Below, piece by piece: positions 1 to 11,077 of a stretch of 23,477 nucleotides of DNA (the first letter of the stretch is position 1; each line of letters opens with the position of its first letter). This DNA comes from an uncultured Collinsella sp. (GTDB lineage: Bacteria; Actinomycetota; Coriobacteriia; Coriobacteriales; Coriobacteriaceae): contig CABRZC010000022.1 of NCBI GenBank assembly GCA_902475375.1, positions 1-23,477 on the forward strand, written 5' to 3'. The translations under genes and the position numbers were made by a program. The notes beneath the pieces were generated by a model. The model searched no databases. It was not told where the DNA came from and was given only the letters and a program-made list of their open reading frames with translations.

Positions 1-4
1 TCAT

Positions 5-370
5 TTATTTGCGAAGAACATCGGCTAGCCGCAGGATTGAAATCATCGACCGATAAGTGAGTTCCACTTTTTCGCCCGCAAGCAGCCGTTTCGAGCCAAT
101 CTCATCTAGCCCCACAAGCTGAGAAAACAGCGGGCTGCTCATCGTGCCCTCGTCAATTGATTCCCTTATGGTCTTCAAAACGTCCGTATCATGAAGCGAC
201 GCCGAGCTGTAGGGGGCAACACGAGCGGAACTCTCAATTAACGACGAAACAAAAGGATGGAGATGCTTTGGACATAGTCCATCAAACACCACATCCCCAT
301 TGTCATCCGAGCCGACTAGTCGCCAACTATAATGATCGACCCAGTCGTCTCCGTCATATATGGTGTCCAT
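5..370 (-). CDS. Hypothetical protein, 121 aa
   Basis: I do not recognise this protein. It is short and acidic at the N-terminus (MDTIYDGDDWVDHYSW). The last 45 or so residues (QLVGLDEIGSKRLLAGEKVE and on to LADVLRK) have the helix-turn-helix spacing seen in XRE/antitoxin-like domains, but this is only an impression. A TTG at 376 would add two residues. The ATG at 368-370 is preferred because GGGAAG (plus-strand 377-382) lies six bases before it and would touch the TTG. The stop TAA at 5-7 is followed at once by an ATGA at 4-1, which could begin another gene beyond the window. The surrounding DNA (370-660) is more AT-rich than the rest of the window, consistent with accessory DNA. Confidence 0.6.
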   Translation of the reverse strand: MDTIYDGDDWVDHYSWRLVGSDDNGDVVFDGLCPKHLHPFVSSLIESSARVAPYSSASLHDTDVLKTIRESIDEGTMSSPLFSQLVGLDEIGSKRLLAGEKVELTYRSMISILRLADVLRK

Positions 371-376
371 GAGCAA

Positions 377-626
377 CTTCCCGTCTAGAGAGACCTATTT
401 GGACATCGGGGCGCAAGACCGCAATCCATATAGGACCCGCAGCAGCTCCAACCCAACGCACCACACGACAATTGTATATTGCGACTATTTTAGATCTACA
501 TGATCAGTTCGAGTTCGCAACAAGGCGATTATTGCAGCTAGGTTATATTTCATTTTCCACTTTGATGAGCCGTCGGCTCCAAATTCCAAAACCGAAGTCC
601 ACGGAGTCGATAATTTTATTTAAAAA
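377..626. other. AT-rich intergenic stretch
   Basis: No convincing coding sequence is seen here; the short open frames crossing it run through the terminator at 627-648. It should hold the promoter of the small minus-strand gene. On the minus strand a TATATG-like -10 occurs around 431, but no good -35 accompanies it. Confidence 0.4.
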
Positions 627-648
627 GAAGGCCCCGAAAGGGGCCTTC
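620..648 (-). terminator. Intrinsic terminator of the cell-wall hydrolase gene
   Basis: A nine-base-pair stem GAAGGCCCC/GGGGCCTTC (627-635 with 640-648) closes a GAAA/TTTC tetraloop. On the minus strand it is followed by TTTTTAAATAAAAT. Placement means the minus-strand transcript of the hydrolase gene reads through structured repeat A before ending here. Confidence 0.85.
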
Positions 649-700
649 GCCATCTTTATATCAGACAACCAGTCCGGTGTGTCGCGCTTTGAACCCGGAA

Positions 701-831
701 GGTCCGGGACTGCGGGCGAGGCATAAGGTTGGTCGCGAGTTCCGCACGCAAAGAAGGCCACTTAATGTGGCCTTCGTCTTGCGCAGGACTGTAGAGCAGG
801 CAACCTTATGCCTCGCCCGCAGTCCCGGACC
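701..831 (+). repeat. Long-armed structured repeat, copy A
   Basis: Arms 701-731 and 801-831 are perfect 31-base reverse complements. They enclose a 69-base core (732-800). The core begins GTCGCGAGTTCCGCACG, carries a nine-base-pair hairpin GAAGGCCAC/GTGGCCTTC with loop TTAAT, and ends GCAGGACTGTAGAGCAGG. The same core, also 69 bases long, occurs at 18630-18698, and 66 bases of a third copy lie at 23412-23477. Arm sequences differ between copies. Copy A lies 19 bases beyond the stop codon of the hydrolase gene and, read by its conserved core, is antisense to that gene. Confidence 0.9.
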
Positions 832-850
832 AACCAGCTTCAAGCCGCAG

Positions 851-2059
851 TTACGACAGCGCAATACCGCCGAGCCAGCCCCAGCGCACGCCAGAGCCAG
901 TGCCGTAGAACCCAATGAACGAGTCAAGCGACCTCGACGTGATGGCGCCCTCGTTACTCATAACGATGCCGCCACCAACATAGATGCCCACGTGGCCATA
1001 GATCAGGCCCGGTATGCCGGTACCGCTATGCGATGAGTCGGCAACAATCATGCCCACCTGCAGCGCCGAGCGGTCGGAGCTATAGCACCAGGCGTTAAAC
1101 ATGTCGCACGCGTTGCCGCCAAAGTAGCCAACGCCGGCGTTGCGGAAGACATTGGTGACCCACGCTGCGCACCAGTTCTGACCCGGCGAAGGCGTGGAGT
1201 AGCACGCGTTGACGACGGCCTGCTGCTTGCCCGAGCCGGCATTCTGTTGCGGGGTTCCGGGCGCATACGATCCGCCACCCGAGCTTGAACCACCCGAGTA
1301 GGAATTGTTCTTGTTCGCGGCGGCCGCGGCAGCGGCGGCGGCCTTCTTGGCAGCCTCCTCGGCCTGGGCGGCAGCGAGAATCTCGGAATCGCGCTGAGCC
1401 ATGAGCTCCTTGACGTCGTCGGAAAGACCGCTCAGCACGGTCTGGACCTCTTGCTGCTTGGCCTGCATGTCCTGCATCTGGGCAGTCTGCTGGTCCTTGA
1501 GCTTCTCTAAGTCGGCTTTTTGCGACTCGAGCTCAGACTTCTGCGTATCGAGCTCTTTCTGTATGGTCTGGATATCCTCGATGGCGTCGCGGTCGCTCTT
1601 GTTGATCTTCTCAACATAGTGCGCATTGGCGACGAGCTCCTCAAACGAGCCCGAGGCGAGCAGCAGCGACAGGATGTTGGTGCCGCCCGACTTATAGCTG
1701 GCGGAAACGCGATCGGAAAGATCGCCGCGCTTCTTTTTGAGCTCGGCCTTCTTTTCGTCAATCTGCGCCTGCGTGCTGTCAATCTGGCCCTGTACGCCCT
1801 CGATATCGTTGAGGGTCTGGGCGTTCTTGTTGGCCAGCGCCGCGTATTCATTTGCGATGCTGTCGAGCTGGGCCTGGACCTCGTCAAGCTGAGCCTGGGC
1901 CGCATTGAGCTTGTCGGTGGTTTCCTTGGTGGCCTCCGCAGCATGGGCGCGAGTGGGCAGACCAAAAAGAACGGCTGCAGAAGCTGCGCCGAACAGGGCC
2001 TTGAGGGCAGCGCGACGCGAAAGCTCCTGGGAAAGGATGGAATCGCTGTTTGGTGACAT
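851..2059 (-). CDS. Secreted coiled-coil CHAP/NlpC-P60-type cell-wall hydrolase
   Basis: A 402-residue exported peptidoglycan hydrolase, likely cutting peptide or amide bonds in the wall. The N-terminus has a twin-arginine-like signal (SRRAALKAL, then a hydrophobic stretch) with probable cleavage at AHA-AEA near residue 41. Residues about 45-240 are a long coiled coil of the kind found in PcsB/CwlO-like hydrolases. An Ala/Gly/Ser-rich linker follows (about 240-275). The C-terminal catalytic domain has Cys297 in NWCAAWV and His356 in YGHVGIYVGGG, matching the Cys-His arrangement of CHAP/NlpC domains. The coiled coil suggests control by a membrane partner such as FtsEX (inference). ATG at 2057-2059 is preceded by GGAG at five bases. 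It is divergent from galE and ends upstream of repeat A and a terminator. Confidence 0.85.
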   Translation of the reverse strand: MSPNSDSILSQELSRRAALKALFGAASAAVLFGLPTRAHAAEATKETTDKLNAAQAQLDEVQAQLDSIANEYAALANKNAQTLNDIEGVQGQIDSTQAQIDEKKAELKKKRGDLSDRVSASYKSGGTNILSLLLASGSFEELVANAHYVEKINKSDRDAIEDIQTIQKELDTQKSELESQKADLEKLKDQQTAQMQDMQAKQQEVQTVLSGLSDDVKELMAQRDSEILAAAQAEEAAKKAAAAAAAAANKNNSYSGGSSSGGGSYAPGTPQQNAGSGKQQAVVNACYSTPSPGQNWCAAWVTNVFRNAGVGYFGGNACDMFNAWCYSSDRSALQVGMIVADSSHSGTGIPGLIYGHVGIYVGGGIVMSNEGAITSRSLDSFIGFYGTGSGVRWGWLGGIALS

Positions 2060-2103
2060 ATCTACTCCGTTACATGTTTATTTATATGTCGCTCAACTCA
2101 TAC

Positions 2104-2131
2104 ATATTAGCGTACATCCGACGCATCCCAA
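2104..2131 (-). promoter_or_regulatory. Candidate promoter of the cell-wall hydrolase gene
   Basis: On the minus strand TTGGGA (2126-2131) and TAATAT (2104-2109) are separated by 16 bases, about 45 bases upstream of the start codon. Both boxes match consensus at four of six positions. Confidence 0.4.
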
Positions 2132-2259
2132 CGATTTCCACGAACGGCAGCAAACCGCATGGTCGGCGGCTCGTATGCAAACGCCAAAGTCAAGGTTATG
2201 CCCACGCAGCATTTCTATGAGTACGTTAGCATGTTCATCTGCTTTTCCCGCCGCGCACG

Positions 2260-2287
2260 TTCTTGGCACCCCTGCCTGCGCTATACT
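2260..2287 (+). promoter_or_regulatory. Candidate galE promoter
   Basis: TATACT (2282-2287) is a good -10 box, 37 bases before the galE start. The -35 is weaker: TTCTTG at 2260-2265 with a 16-base spacer. Confidence 0.45.
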
Positions 2288-2324
2288 CCCCTCAAGAAGT
2301 GTTCCTGATTCGATAGGAGACTAC

Positions 2325-3386
2325 ATGTCCAAAGCACTCGACCCCAAAGACACCTGCGTCCTCGTTACCGGTGGCGCCGGCTTTATCGGCTCGCACACCG
2401 TCGTTCAGCTGCTCGAGGGTGGCTACCAGGTCGTCATCGTCGATGATCTCTCCAACTCCAGCGCCGTCGCCGTCGACCGCGTCAAGACCATCGTGGGCGA
2501 CGAGGCCGCCAAGAACCTCACCTTCTACGAGGCCAACGTGCTCGACCGCGATGCGATGAACAAGATCTTCGATACCCATCAGATCGACCGTGTCATCCAC
2601 TTTGCCGGCTTTAAGGCCGTCGGCGAGTCGGTGAGCAAGCCCGTCGAGTACTACCACAACAACATCGAGAACACCCTGGTGCTCATCGACGTCATGCGCA
2701 ACCATGGCTGCAAGTCCATCATCTTCTCGAGCTCCTCGACCGTCTACGGCGACCCGGATAACCCGCCCGTCACCGAGGAAGACCCCAAGAAGCCCGCAAC
2801 CAACCCCTATGGCTGGACCAAGTGGATGATCGAGCAGATCCTTATGGACGTCCACACCGCCGACCCCGAGTGGGACGTCGTGCTGCTCCGTTACTTCAAC
2901 CCCATCGGCGCTCATCCGTCGGGCCTGATCGGCGAGGACCCCAAGGGCATCCCCAACAACCTGGTGCCCTATGTCGCCCAGGTCGCCGTGGGCAAGCTCG
3001 AGGCCGTTCAGGTCTTTGGCAACGACTACCCCACCCCCGACGGCACCGGCGTGCGCGACTACATCCACGTGTGCGATCTGGCCTCTGGTCACGTTGCCGC
3101 CCTTAACTGGATGAACGGCAAGACCGGCGTCGAGATCTTTAACCTGGGCACCGGCACCGGCACCTCGGTACTCGAGGTCGTCGCCGCCTTCTCCAAGGCT
3201 TGTGGCAAGGAGCTGCCCTACGTGATCCGCGAGCGCCGCGCCGGCGACATCGCTGCCAACTGGTGCGATGCCTCCAAGGCCGAGCGCATGATGGGCTGGA
3301 AGGCCCAGTACGACATCGCGGACATGTGCCGCGATAGCTGGAACTGGCAGAGCCACAACCCCAACGGCTTCGCCGACGCCGAGTAG
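2325..3386 (+). CDS. galE: UDP-glucose 4-epimerase
   Basis: A 353-residue cytoplasmic short-chain dehydrogenase/reductase that interconverts UDP-glucose and UDP-galactose (Leloir pathway and precursor supply for surface glycans). The NAD-binding glycine motif GGAGFIG is at residues 16-22. The catalytic Ser is near 137 (SSSSTVYG), and the Tyr162-x3-Lys166 pair is in NPYGWTKW. Length and sequence are typical of bacterial GalE. The start MSKALDPKD at 2325 is chosen because AGGAGA lies five bases upstream. The open frame extends far upstream but shows no family similarity there. It stands alone between its own promoter and a strong terminator. Confidence 0.95.
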   Translation: MSKALDPKDTCVLVTGGAGFIGSHTVVQLLEGGYQVVIVDDLSNSSAVAVDRVKTIVGDEAAKNLTFYEANVLDRDAMNKIFDTHQIDRVIHFAGFKAVGESVSKPVEYYHNNIENTLVLIDVMRNHGCKSIIFSSSSTVYGDPDNPPVTEEDPKKPATNPYGWTKWMIEQILMDVHTADPEWDVVLLRYFNPIGAHPSGLIGEDPKGIPNNLVPYVAQVAVGKLEAVQVFGNDYPTPDGTGVRDYIHVCDLASGHVAALNWMNGKTGVEIFNLGTGTGTSVLEVVAAFSKACGKELPYVIRERRAGDIAANWCDASKAERMMGWKAQYDIADMCRDSWNWQSHNPNGFADAE

Positions 3387-3408
3387 CAAAAACCTACATA
3401 CCGTTCTT

Positions 3409-3442
3409 GCCCCGATCTCACGTTGTGAGGTCGGGGCTTTTT
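3409..3442 (+). terminator. galE intrinsic terminator
   Basis: Stem GCCCCGATCTCAC/GTGAGGTCGGGGC (3409-3421 with 3425-3437, one G-U pair) is followed by TTTTT at 3438-3442. Confidence 0.9.
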
Positions 3443-3496
3443 CATGGCATGTAGCCATTCGCCGAAAATCGACCAACTTTTTTATCTTGCCTGTAC

Positions 3497-3521
3497 ATGT
3501 TTAAACAACATGTTTTACAAT
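3497..3521 (+). promoter_or_regulatory. malQ operator and -10 region
   Basis: ATGTTTAAACAA (3497-3508) is one copy of a palindrome also found upstream of malE, gntR and the PTS gene. It sits seven bases before a TACAAT -10 box (3516-3521), so a bound protein would cover the promoter. No strong -35 is visible. Confidence 0.6.
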
Positions 3522-3606
3522 AGGCGTATCGAATCAGAACATCGGAGGCGGACTGCACACCCATCGGCAGGCCGACCCCACAACAAGAAGGTTGGTGAGC
3601 GCATTC

Positions 3607-5112
3607 ATGGAGCGTGCAAGCGGCGTCCTCATGCCCGTCTCATCTCTGCCCGGTCCATACGGAATCGGCGGCTTTGGCTGGAATGCCTACGACTTCGTCG
3701 ATTTTCTCGCCTCGTGCAAACAACATTACTGGCAGATTCTGCCCCTTACGACGACCAGCTATGGCGATTCGCCTTATCAGTCGTTCTCGGCCCGCGCAGG
3801 CAACCCCAACTTTATCGACTTTGCCGAGCTTATCGAGGCAGGGTATCTGGAGCAGCGCGATATCGATGGCGTGTATCTGGGATCCGACCCCAGCAATGTC
3901 GACTACGGTGCTATCTTTGGCGGCCGCCGTCAGATTCTCGACCGCGCCGCCGAGCGCTTTGCTGCCGACAAGCCGGCCGATTTCGATGACTTTATCCAGG
4001 CCAACGAGGACTGGCTCATCCCCTACTGTGAGTTCATGACCGTCAAAGAGGAGTGCGGTCTCAAGGCGTTTTGGGAGTGGCCCGCGGAGCTCCGCACCCG
4101 CGGCGAGGCTTCCGCCAAGGTCTGCGCCGACCATCCGGCGCGTATGCTCTACCACCAGATGACGCAGTACTTCTTCGATCGCCAGTGGAGCCGCCTCAAG
4201 GCCTATGCCAACGAGCGCGACATTCTCATCATCGGCGACCTGCCCATCTATGTCTCGCGTGACTCCGTCGAGATGTGGGCGACGCCTGAGCTCTTTAAGA
4301 TCGACGCCGCCGGCAATCCCGTGAGCGTCGCCGGCACGCCGCCCGACCAGTTCTCGGCCACCGGCCAGTACTGGGGCAACCCCATCTACGACTGGGACGC
4401 CATGGAGTCCGACGGCTTCTCCTGGTGGGAGGGCCGCATCCGCGCCGCCCTCGACATGTACGATGTCATCCGCCTGGATCACTTCCGCGGCTTCGAGGCC
4501 TATTGGGAGGTGCCGTTCTCCTCACCCGATTCGTCCTACGGTTCGTGGACGCAGGGCCCCGGCCTCAAGTTCTTCAAAACGCTCGAGGAAAAGCTCGGCA
4601 CACTGCCCATCATCGCCGAAGACCTGGGCTTCCTCACCCCCGGCGTCATCGACATGCGCGACAACTCGGGCTTCCCCGGCATGAAGATCCTGCAGTTCGC
4701 CTTTGAGGGCGCCAACTCGTACTACCTGCCGCACAACTACATTGCCAACACCGTCGCCTATGTGGGCACACACGACAACGAGACGGCGCGCGGTTGGTTT
4801 GAGGGAACGGCCACCCCGCGTCAGCGCGAGCAGGCGGCCCTGTACACCCACCAGCAGACCGGCGAGCCCATGGCCGATGCACTCAACCGCACCATCGCCG
4901 CCAGCGTGAGCGATACCTGCATCTACACCATGCAAGACCTGCTCAATCTGGGCAACGAGGCGCGCATCAACACTCCCGCCACCCTGGGCGGCAACTGGAC
5001 CTGGCGCATGCTCGATGGCGCCATCACCCGCGAGCTCGAGCACAAGCTCACCGACTGGACCGAAACCTTCTTCCGCATCCCGTCGGAAGCCGAAATTGAG
5101 CTTCCCCAATAG
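3607..5112 (+). CDS. malQ: 4-alpha-glucanotransferase (amylomaltase)
   Basis: A 501-residue GH77 enzyme that moves glucan segments between maltodextrins. It releases glucose and builds longer chains that glycogen phosphorylase can use. Catalytic signatures are visible: nucleophile Asp291 in RLDHFRGF, acid/base Glu338 in EDLGF, and stabilising Asp390 in GTHDNE. Length is normal for the short bacterial MalQ type. An in-frame TTG (3592) and GTG (3595) exist, but ATG 3607 is chosen: GGTGAG lies seven bases upstream, and the family-like sequence begins MERASGVLMPVSSLPGPYG. It is followed by glgP with its own terminator between them, and preceded by an operator shared with the ABC and PTS genes. 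Confidence 0.95.
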   Translation: MERASGVLMPVSSLPGPYGIGGFGWNAYDFVDFLASCKQHYWQILPLTTTSYGDSPYQSFSARAGNPNFIDFAELIEAGYLEQRDIDGVYLGSDPSNVDYGAIFGGRRQILDRAAERFAADKPADFDDFIQANEDWLIPYCEFMTVKEECGLKAFWEWPAELRTRGEASAKVCADHPARMLYHQMTQYFFDRQWSRLKAYANERDILIIGDLPIYVSRDSVEMWATPELFKIDAAGNPVSVAGTPPDQFSATGQYWGNPIYDWDAMESDGFSWWEGRIRAALDMYDVIRLDHFRGFEAYWEVPFSSPDSSYGSWTQGPGLKFFKTLEEKLGTLPIIAEDLGFLTPGVIDMRDNSGFPGMKILQFAFEGANSYYLPHNYIANTVAYVGTHDNETARGWFEGTATPRQREQAALYTHQQTGEPMADALNRTIAASVSDTCIYTMQDLLNLGNEARINTPATLGGNWTWRMLDGAITRELEHKLTDWTETFFRIPSEAEIELPQ

Positions 5113-5160
5113 GAGCCACCGCGCCCGACCCCACCCCACCGTGCGGACGCGACCGCTTTT

Positions 5161-5201
5161 CCCGCGCGAGGCCACCCCAATCCCTCGCGCGGGCTTCTTT
5201 T
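5161..5201 (+). terminator. malQ intrinsic terminator
   Basis: Stem CCCGCGCGAG/CTCGCGCGGG (5161-5170 with 5184-5193) is followed by CTTCTTTT. It separates malQ from glgP, so the two genes are at least partly separate transcripts. Confidence 0.8.
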
Positions 5202-5240
5202 GAATTTCTGACATGTAGTCGACTCACCACAGGAGGAAAC

Positions 5241-7508
<2,268 letters not shown>

Positions 7509-7536
7509 TTTCGTTTCCCTTACCCATCCTCTTGAG

Positions 7537-7569
7537 AAACGGAGTCGTGGCAGCACGGCTCCGTTTTTT
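7537..7569 (+). terminator. glgP intrinsic terminator
   Basis: Stem ACGGAGTCGTG/CACGGCTCCGT (7539-7549 with 7554-7564, one G-U pair), loop GCAG, followed by TTTTTT. Confidence 0.9.
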
Positions 7570-7605
7570 GCCCGCGTGTTGCCCGTGGCCCGCCTCGACA
7601 AAATC

Positions 7606-7889
7606 GTCTCAATCTGTAACACCTACTCGGCCAAAACGGTCCTACCTGTTACAGATCAAGACAAACCGGTCCTTTCCCTAGGGTTTATCTCAATCTGTAA
7701 CATCCGCCCTTACTGTTACAGATCGAGACAAAAGGATAAGCCGGCTAATACAATCTCGTTCTGTAACAGGTAGCTGCCGAAATCAGCCTCCCGTGTTACA
7801 GATCGAGATGAAAGGATAGGCAGCTCGATGCTGTCTCAATCTGTAACATCTAGACCCAATTTGGCCCTCCTCCTGTTACAGATCAAGAC
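7606..7889. repeat. Alternating palindromic repeat array (four inverted pairs)
   Basis: Eight 16-nt half-repeats alternate in orientation. The forward type is GTCTCAATCTGTAACA and the reverse type TGTTACAGATCRAGAC. Pairs are 7606-7621/7647-7662, 7687-7702/7714-7729, 7753-7768/7794-7809 and 7833-7848/7874-7889. Loops within pairs are 25, 11, 25 and 25 bases; gaps between pairs are 24, 23 and 23 bases. The inner ten bases CTGTAACA plus flanks are nearly invariant, while the loops and gaps are all different. The array lies between the convergent terminators of glgP and the ABC operon, so it is unlikely to be a promoter element. No gene is seen here. Confidence 0.9.
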
Positions 7890-7916
7890 AAACGACCGAC
7901 CAGACAACCCCGTCAT

Positions 7917-7960
7917 AAAGAAAGGCTCCCCTCTCGCCTAGTGGACGGAAGGGGAGCCTT
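7917..7960 (-). terminator. Terminator of the ABC importer operon
   Basis: Stem AAGGCTCCCC/GGGGAGCCTT (7922-7931 with 7951-7960). On the minus strand it is followed by TCTTTAT (plus-strand 7915-7921), a modest T-tract. It lies about 70 bases past the malK-type stop codon. Confidence 0.75.
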
Positions 7961-8028
7961 ATATGTAACCACGGCAAAAGGATGGCAAAGCCGCAGTCGC
8001 CCAAAAGGAGGGCCTGATTGGATCGGGC

Positions 8029-9228
<1,200 letters not shown>

Positions 9229-9246
9229 GTCTTTACCTTTCGATGT

Positions 9247-9271
9247 GCGGCGCCGCGCTGAGGGGCGCCGC
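9247..9271 (-). other. Intercistronic hairpin between malG- and malK-type genes
   Basis: GCGGCGCC/GGCGCCGC (9247-9254 with 9264-9271) forms a GC-only stem just upstream of the ATPase ribosome-binding site, with no T-run. It may act as an mRNA stability or processing element that sets ATPase dosage (inference). Confidence 0.55.
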
Positions 9272-9296
9272 AGAAACTTGCAAAACAGTTACGGCA

Positions 9297-10136
9297 TCAG
9301 CCCTTGACGGCACCTGCCACCACGCCGTCGATGATGTACTTCTGGCAGAGGATGTACATGATGACGATGGGGATAACGACCATCATGATGCAGGCCATCA
9401 TGGGGCCGAGCTCGACGTGGCCATAGCCGCCGCGGAAGTACTGGATCAAGATAGGAATGGTCTTGTACTTGGTGGAGTCGAGGGTGAGGTAGGGCAGCAG
9501 GTAGTCGTTCCAGACCCACATGGTCTCGAGAATGCCGACCGAAAGATAGGTGGGCTTCATGATGGGAAGAACGATTTTAAAGAACACCTGGACCGGGTTG
9601 CAGCCATCAATCATGGCCGCCTCTTCGATCTCGAGCGGGATGTTCTTTACAAAGCCGGCGAACATAAAGACCGCCAGGCCCGCGCCAAAGCCCAGATAGA
9701 TAAAGCAGATGTTGAACGGCGTGTTAAAGCCAATGCGGTCCGCCAAATTGGACAGCGTGAACATGAGCATCTGGAACGGTACGACCATCGAGAACACGAA
9801 CAGGTAATAGAAGAAGTTCGAGATCTTGCTGTTGACGCGAACCACGTACCAAGCGCACATGGAGCAGCACACCAAGATCAGCACGACCGACGTGACCGTG
9901 ATGATGAGCGAGTACATAAACGCCGAGGCAAAGCCTTGCTCGTTAAGAGCGTGCACGTAGTTTGCGAGACCGTTGAACGTCTCGGGCGTGAGCAAATCGA
10001 ATGCCGTGGTGGTGCTGATTGCAGTTCCCTTTTTAAAGGAATTGAGCGCAATCATGAACACGGGGTAGATCCACGCGAGCGACAGGATCGTAAAGAAAAT
10101 CGAGAGCGCGCGGTTGATAACCTTATCGCGTTTCAT
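9297..10136 (-). CDS. Sugar ABC transporter permease (MalG type)
   Basis: A 279-residue inner-membrane permease with about six membrane helices. The EAA cytoplasmic loop that docks on the ATPase is EAAMIDGCNPVQVFFKIVLP (from residue 172). The C-terminus KYIIDGVVAGAVKG is typical of the MalG/CUT1 branch. Its ATG overlaps the stop of the upstream permease by one base (TAATG), showing translational coupling, with GAGGTG upstream. The partner is the adjacent MalF-type permease; the substrate is probably an oligosaccharide such as maltodextrin. Confidence 0.93.
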   Translation of the reverse strand: MKRDKVINRALSIFFTILSLAWIYPVFMIALNSFKKGTAISTTTAFDLLTPETFNGLANYVHALNEQGFASAFMYSLIITVTSVVLILVCCSMCAWYVVRVNSKISNFFYYLFVFSMVVPFQMLMFTLSNLADRIGFNTPFNICFIYLGFGAGLAVFMFAGFVKNIPLEIEEAAMIDGCNPVQVFFKIVLPIMKPTYLSVGILETMWVWNDYLLPYLTLDSTKYKTIPILIQYFRGGYGHVELGPMMACIMMVVIPIVIMYILCQKYIIDGVVAGAVKG

Positions 10137-10990
10137 TACTGCTGCACCTCCTTGGACCTCGTGGCCTTAAGCTGAATCATGGAGATGGCTACGACCAGGA
10201 TGCAGAAGATAACCGCCTTGGCCTGACCGATGCCCTGCCATGCGATACCGGCACGCGAATAGAACGTGTTGTAGATGTTCAGGGCGAGCATCTCGGTGGA
10301 GTGCGCAGGGGCGCCGCCGGTAAGGGCGAGGTTCTGGTCGAACAGCTTAAAGCCGTTGGTGATGGACAGGAACAGGCAGATGGTAATCGTCGGCATCAGA
10401 TTGGGGATCTTAACCTTCCAGAACGTCTGCCATGCCGTGGCACCGTCAACCTTGGCGGCCTCGATGTAGTCGGACGGAATGGACTGCAGACCGGCGATGT
10501 AGATGATCATCATGTAGCCGACCTGCTGCCACAGGGTCAGGATGATAAGGCCCCAGAAGCCAGCAGCAGAGTTAAGGGCGATGAGCTGGGCGCCGATGTT
10601 GGAGAGCAGGCAGTTGATCAAGATCTGCCAGATGTAGCCCAGCACGATGCCGCCGATCAGGTTAGGCATAAAGAAGATCGTACGGAAGATGTTGGTGCCT
10701 TTGAGCGCCTTGCGGGTGAGCGCCTGCGCAATTGCCAGGGCGATCACGTTGATGAGCACCGTCGACAGGAAGGCAAACGCCACGGTAAAGAAGAACGACG
10801 TGGCAAACTGCGGATCGGACAGCGCGCGCACGTAGTTCGCGATACCGACAAAGTGCGCGTTGTTAATGGTAATAAACTGGCAGAACGAGAGATAGAAGCC
10901 CTGGATAAAAGGGATCACGAACCCGATCATAAACGCCAGGCACGTGGGCAGCATAAAGAGCGGCCACCAGCGCTTGAGTGCTTTGCCCAT
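10136..10990 (-). CDS. Sugar ABC transporter permease (MalF type)
   Basis: A 284-residue permease with about six membrane helices and the EAA loop EAAKVDGATAWQTFWKVKIP (from residue 176). It lacks the large periplasmic P2 loop of E. coli MalF, as is normal for Gram-positive CUT1 permeases. The start has AAAGGACC six to eight bases upstream. It overlaps the MalG-type gene by one base and follows the binding-protein gene after a strong hairpin, so it should be expressed less than the binding protein. Confidence 0.93.
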   Translation of the reverse strand: MGKALKRWWPLFMLPTCLAFMIGFVIPFIQGFYLSFCQFITINNAHFVGIANYVRALSDPQFATSFFFTVAFAFLSTVLINVIALAIAQALTRKALKGTNIFRTIFFMPNLIGGIVLGYIWQILINCLLSNIGAQLIALNSAAGFWGLIILTLWQQVGYMMIIYIAGLQSIPSDYIEAAKVDGATAWQTFWKVKIPNLMPTITICLFLSITNGFKLFDQNLALTGGAPAHSTEMLALNIYNTFYSRAGIAWQGIGQAKAVIFCILVVAISMIQLKATRSKEVQQ

Positions 10991-11010
10991 AGAAGGGTCC
11001 TTTCAATATG

Positions 11011-11046
11011 CAGGGGGCGGGCAAACCTACGTCTGCCCGCCCCCTG
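11011..11046 (-). other. malE-malF intercistronic hairpin
   Basis: A perfect 13-base-pair GC-rich stem (11011-11023 with 11034-11046) lies between the binding-protein stop and the MalF-type start. There is no T-run on the minus strand. Such hairpins between malE and malF in other bacteria stabilise the malE part of the mRNA and cause partial termination; the same role is inferred here. Confidence 0.75.
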
Positions 11047-11077
11047 TCGCTAATCAGATAGCTTGGGCAGCAACTGC

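Noticed and set aside
472..726. 84-codon plus-strand frame
   Set aside because: It crosses the terminator and enters repeat A; it has no ribosome-binding site.
701..831. MITE or insertion-sequence remnant
   Set aside because: Arms differ between copies while the core is conserved, the reverse of what terminal repeats of one transposon family would show; no target duplication was seen.
7606..7889. CRISPR array
   Set aside because: Repeats are only 16 bases and alternate in direction; no cas genes or leader are nearby.
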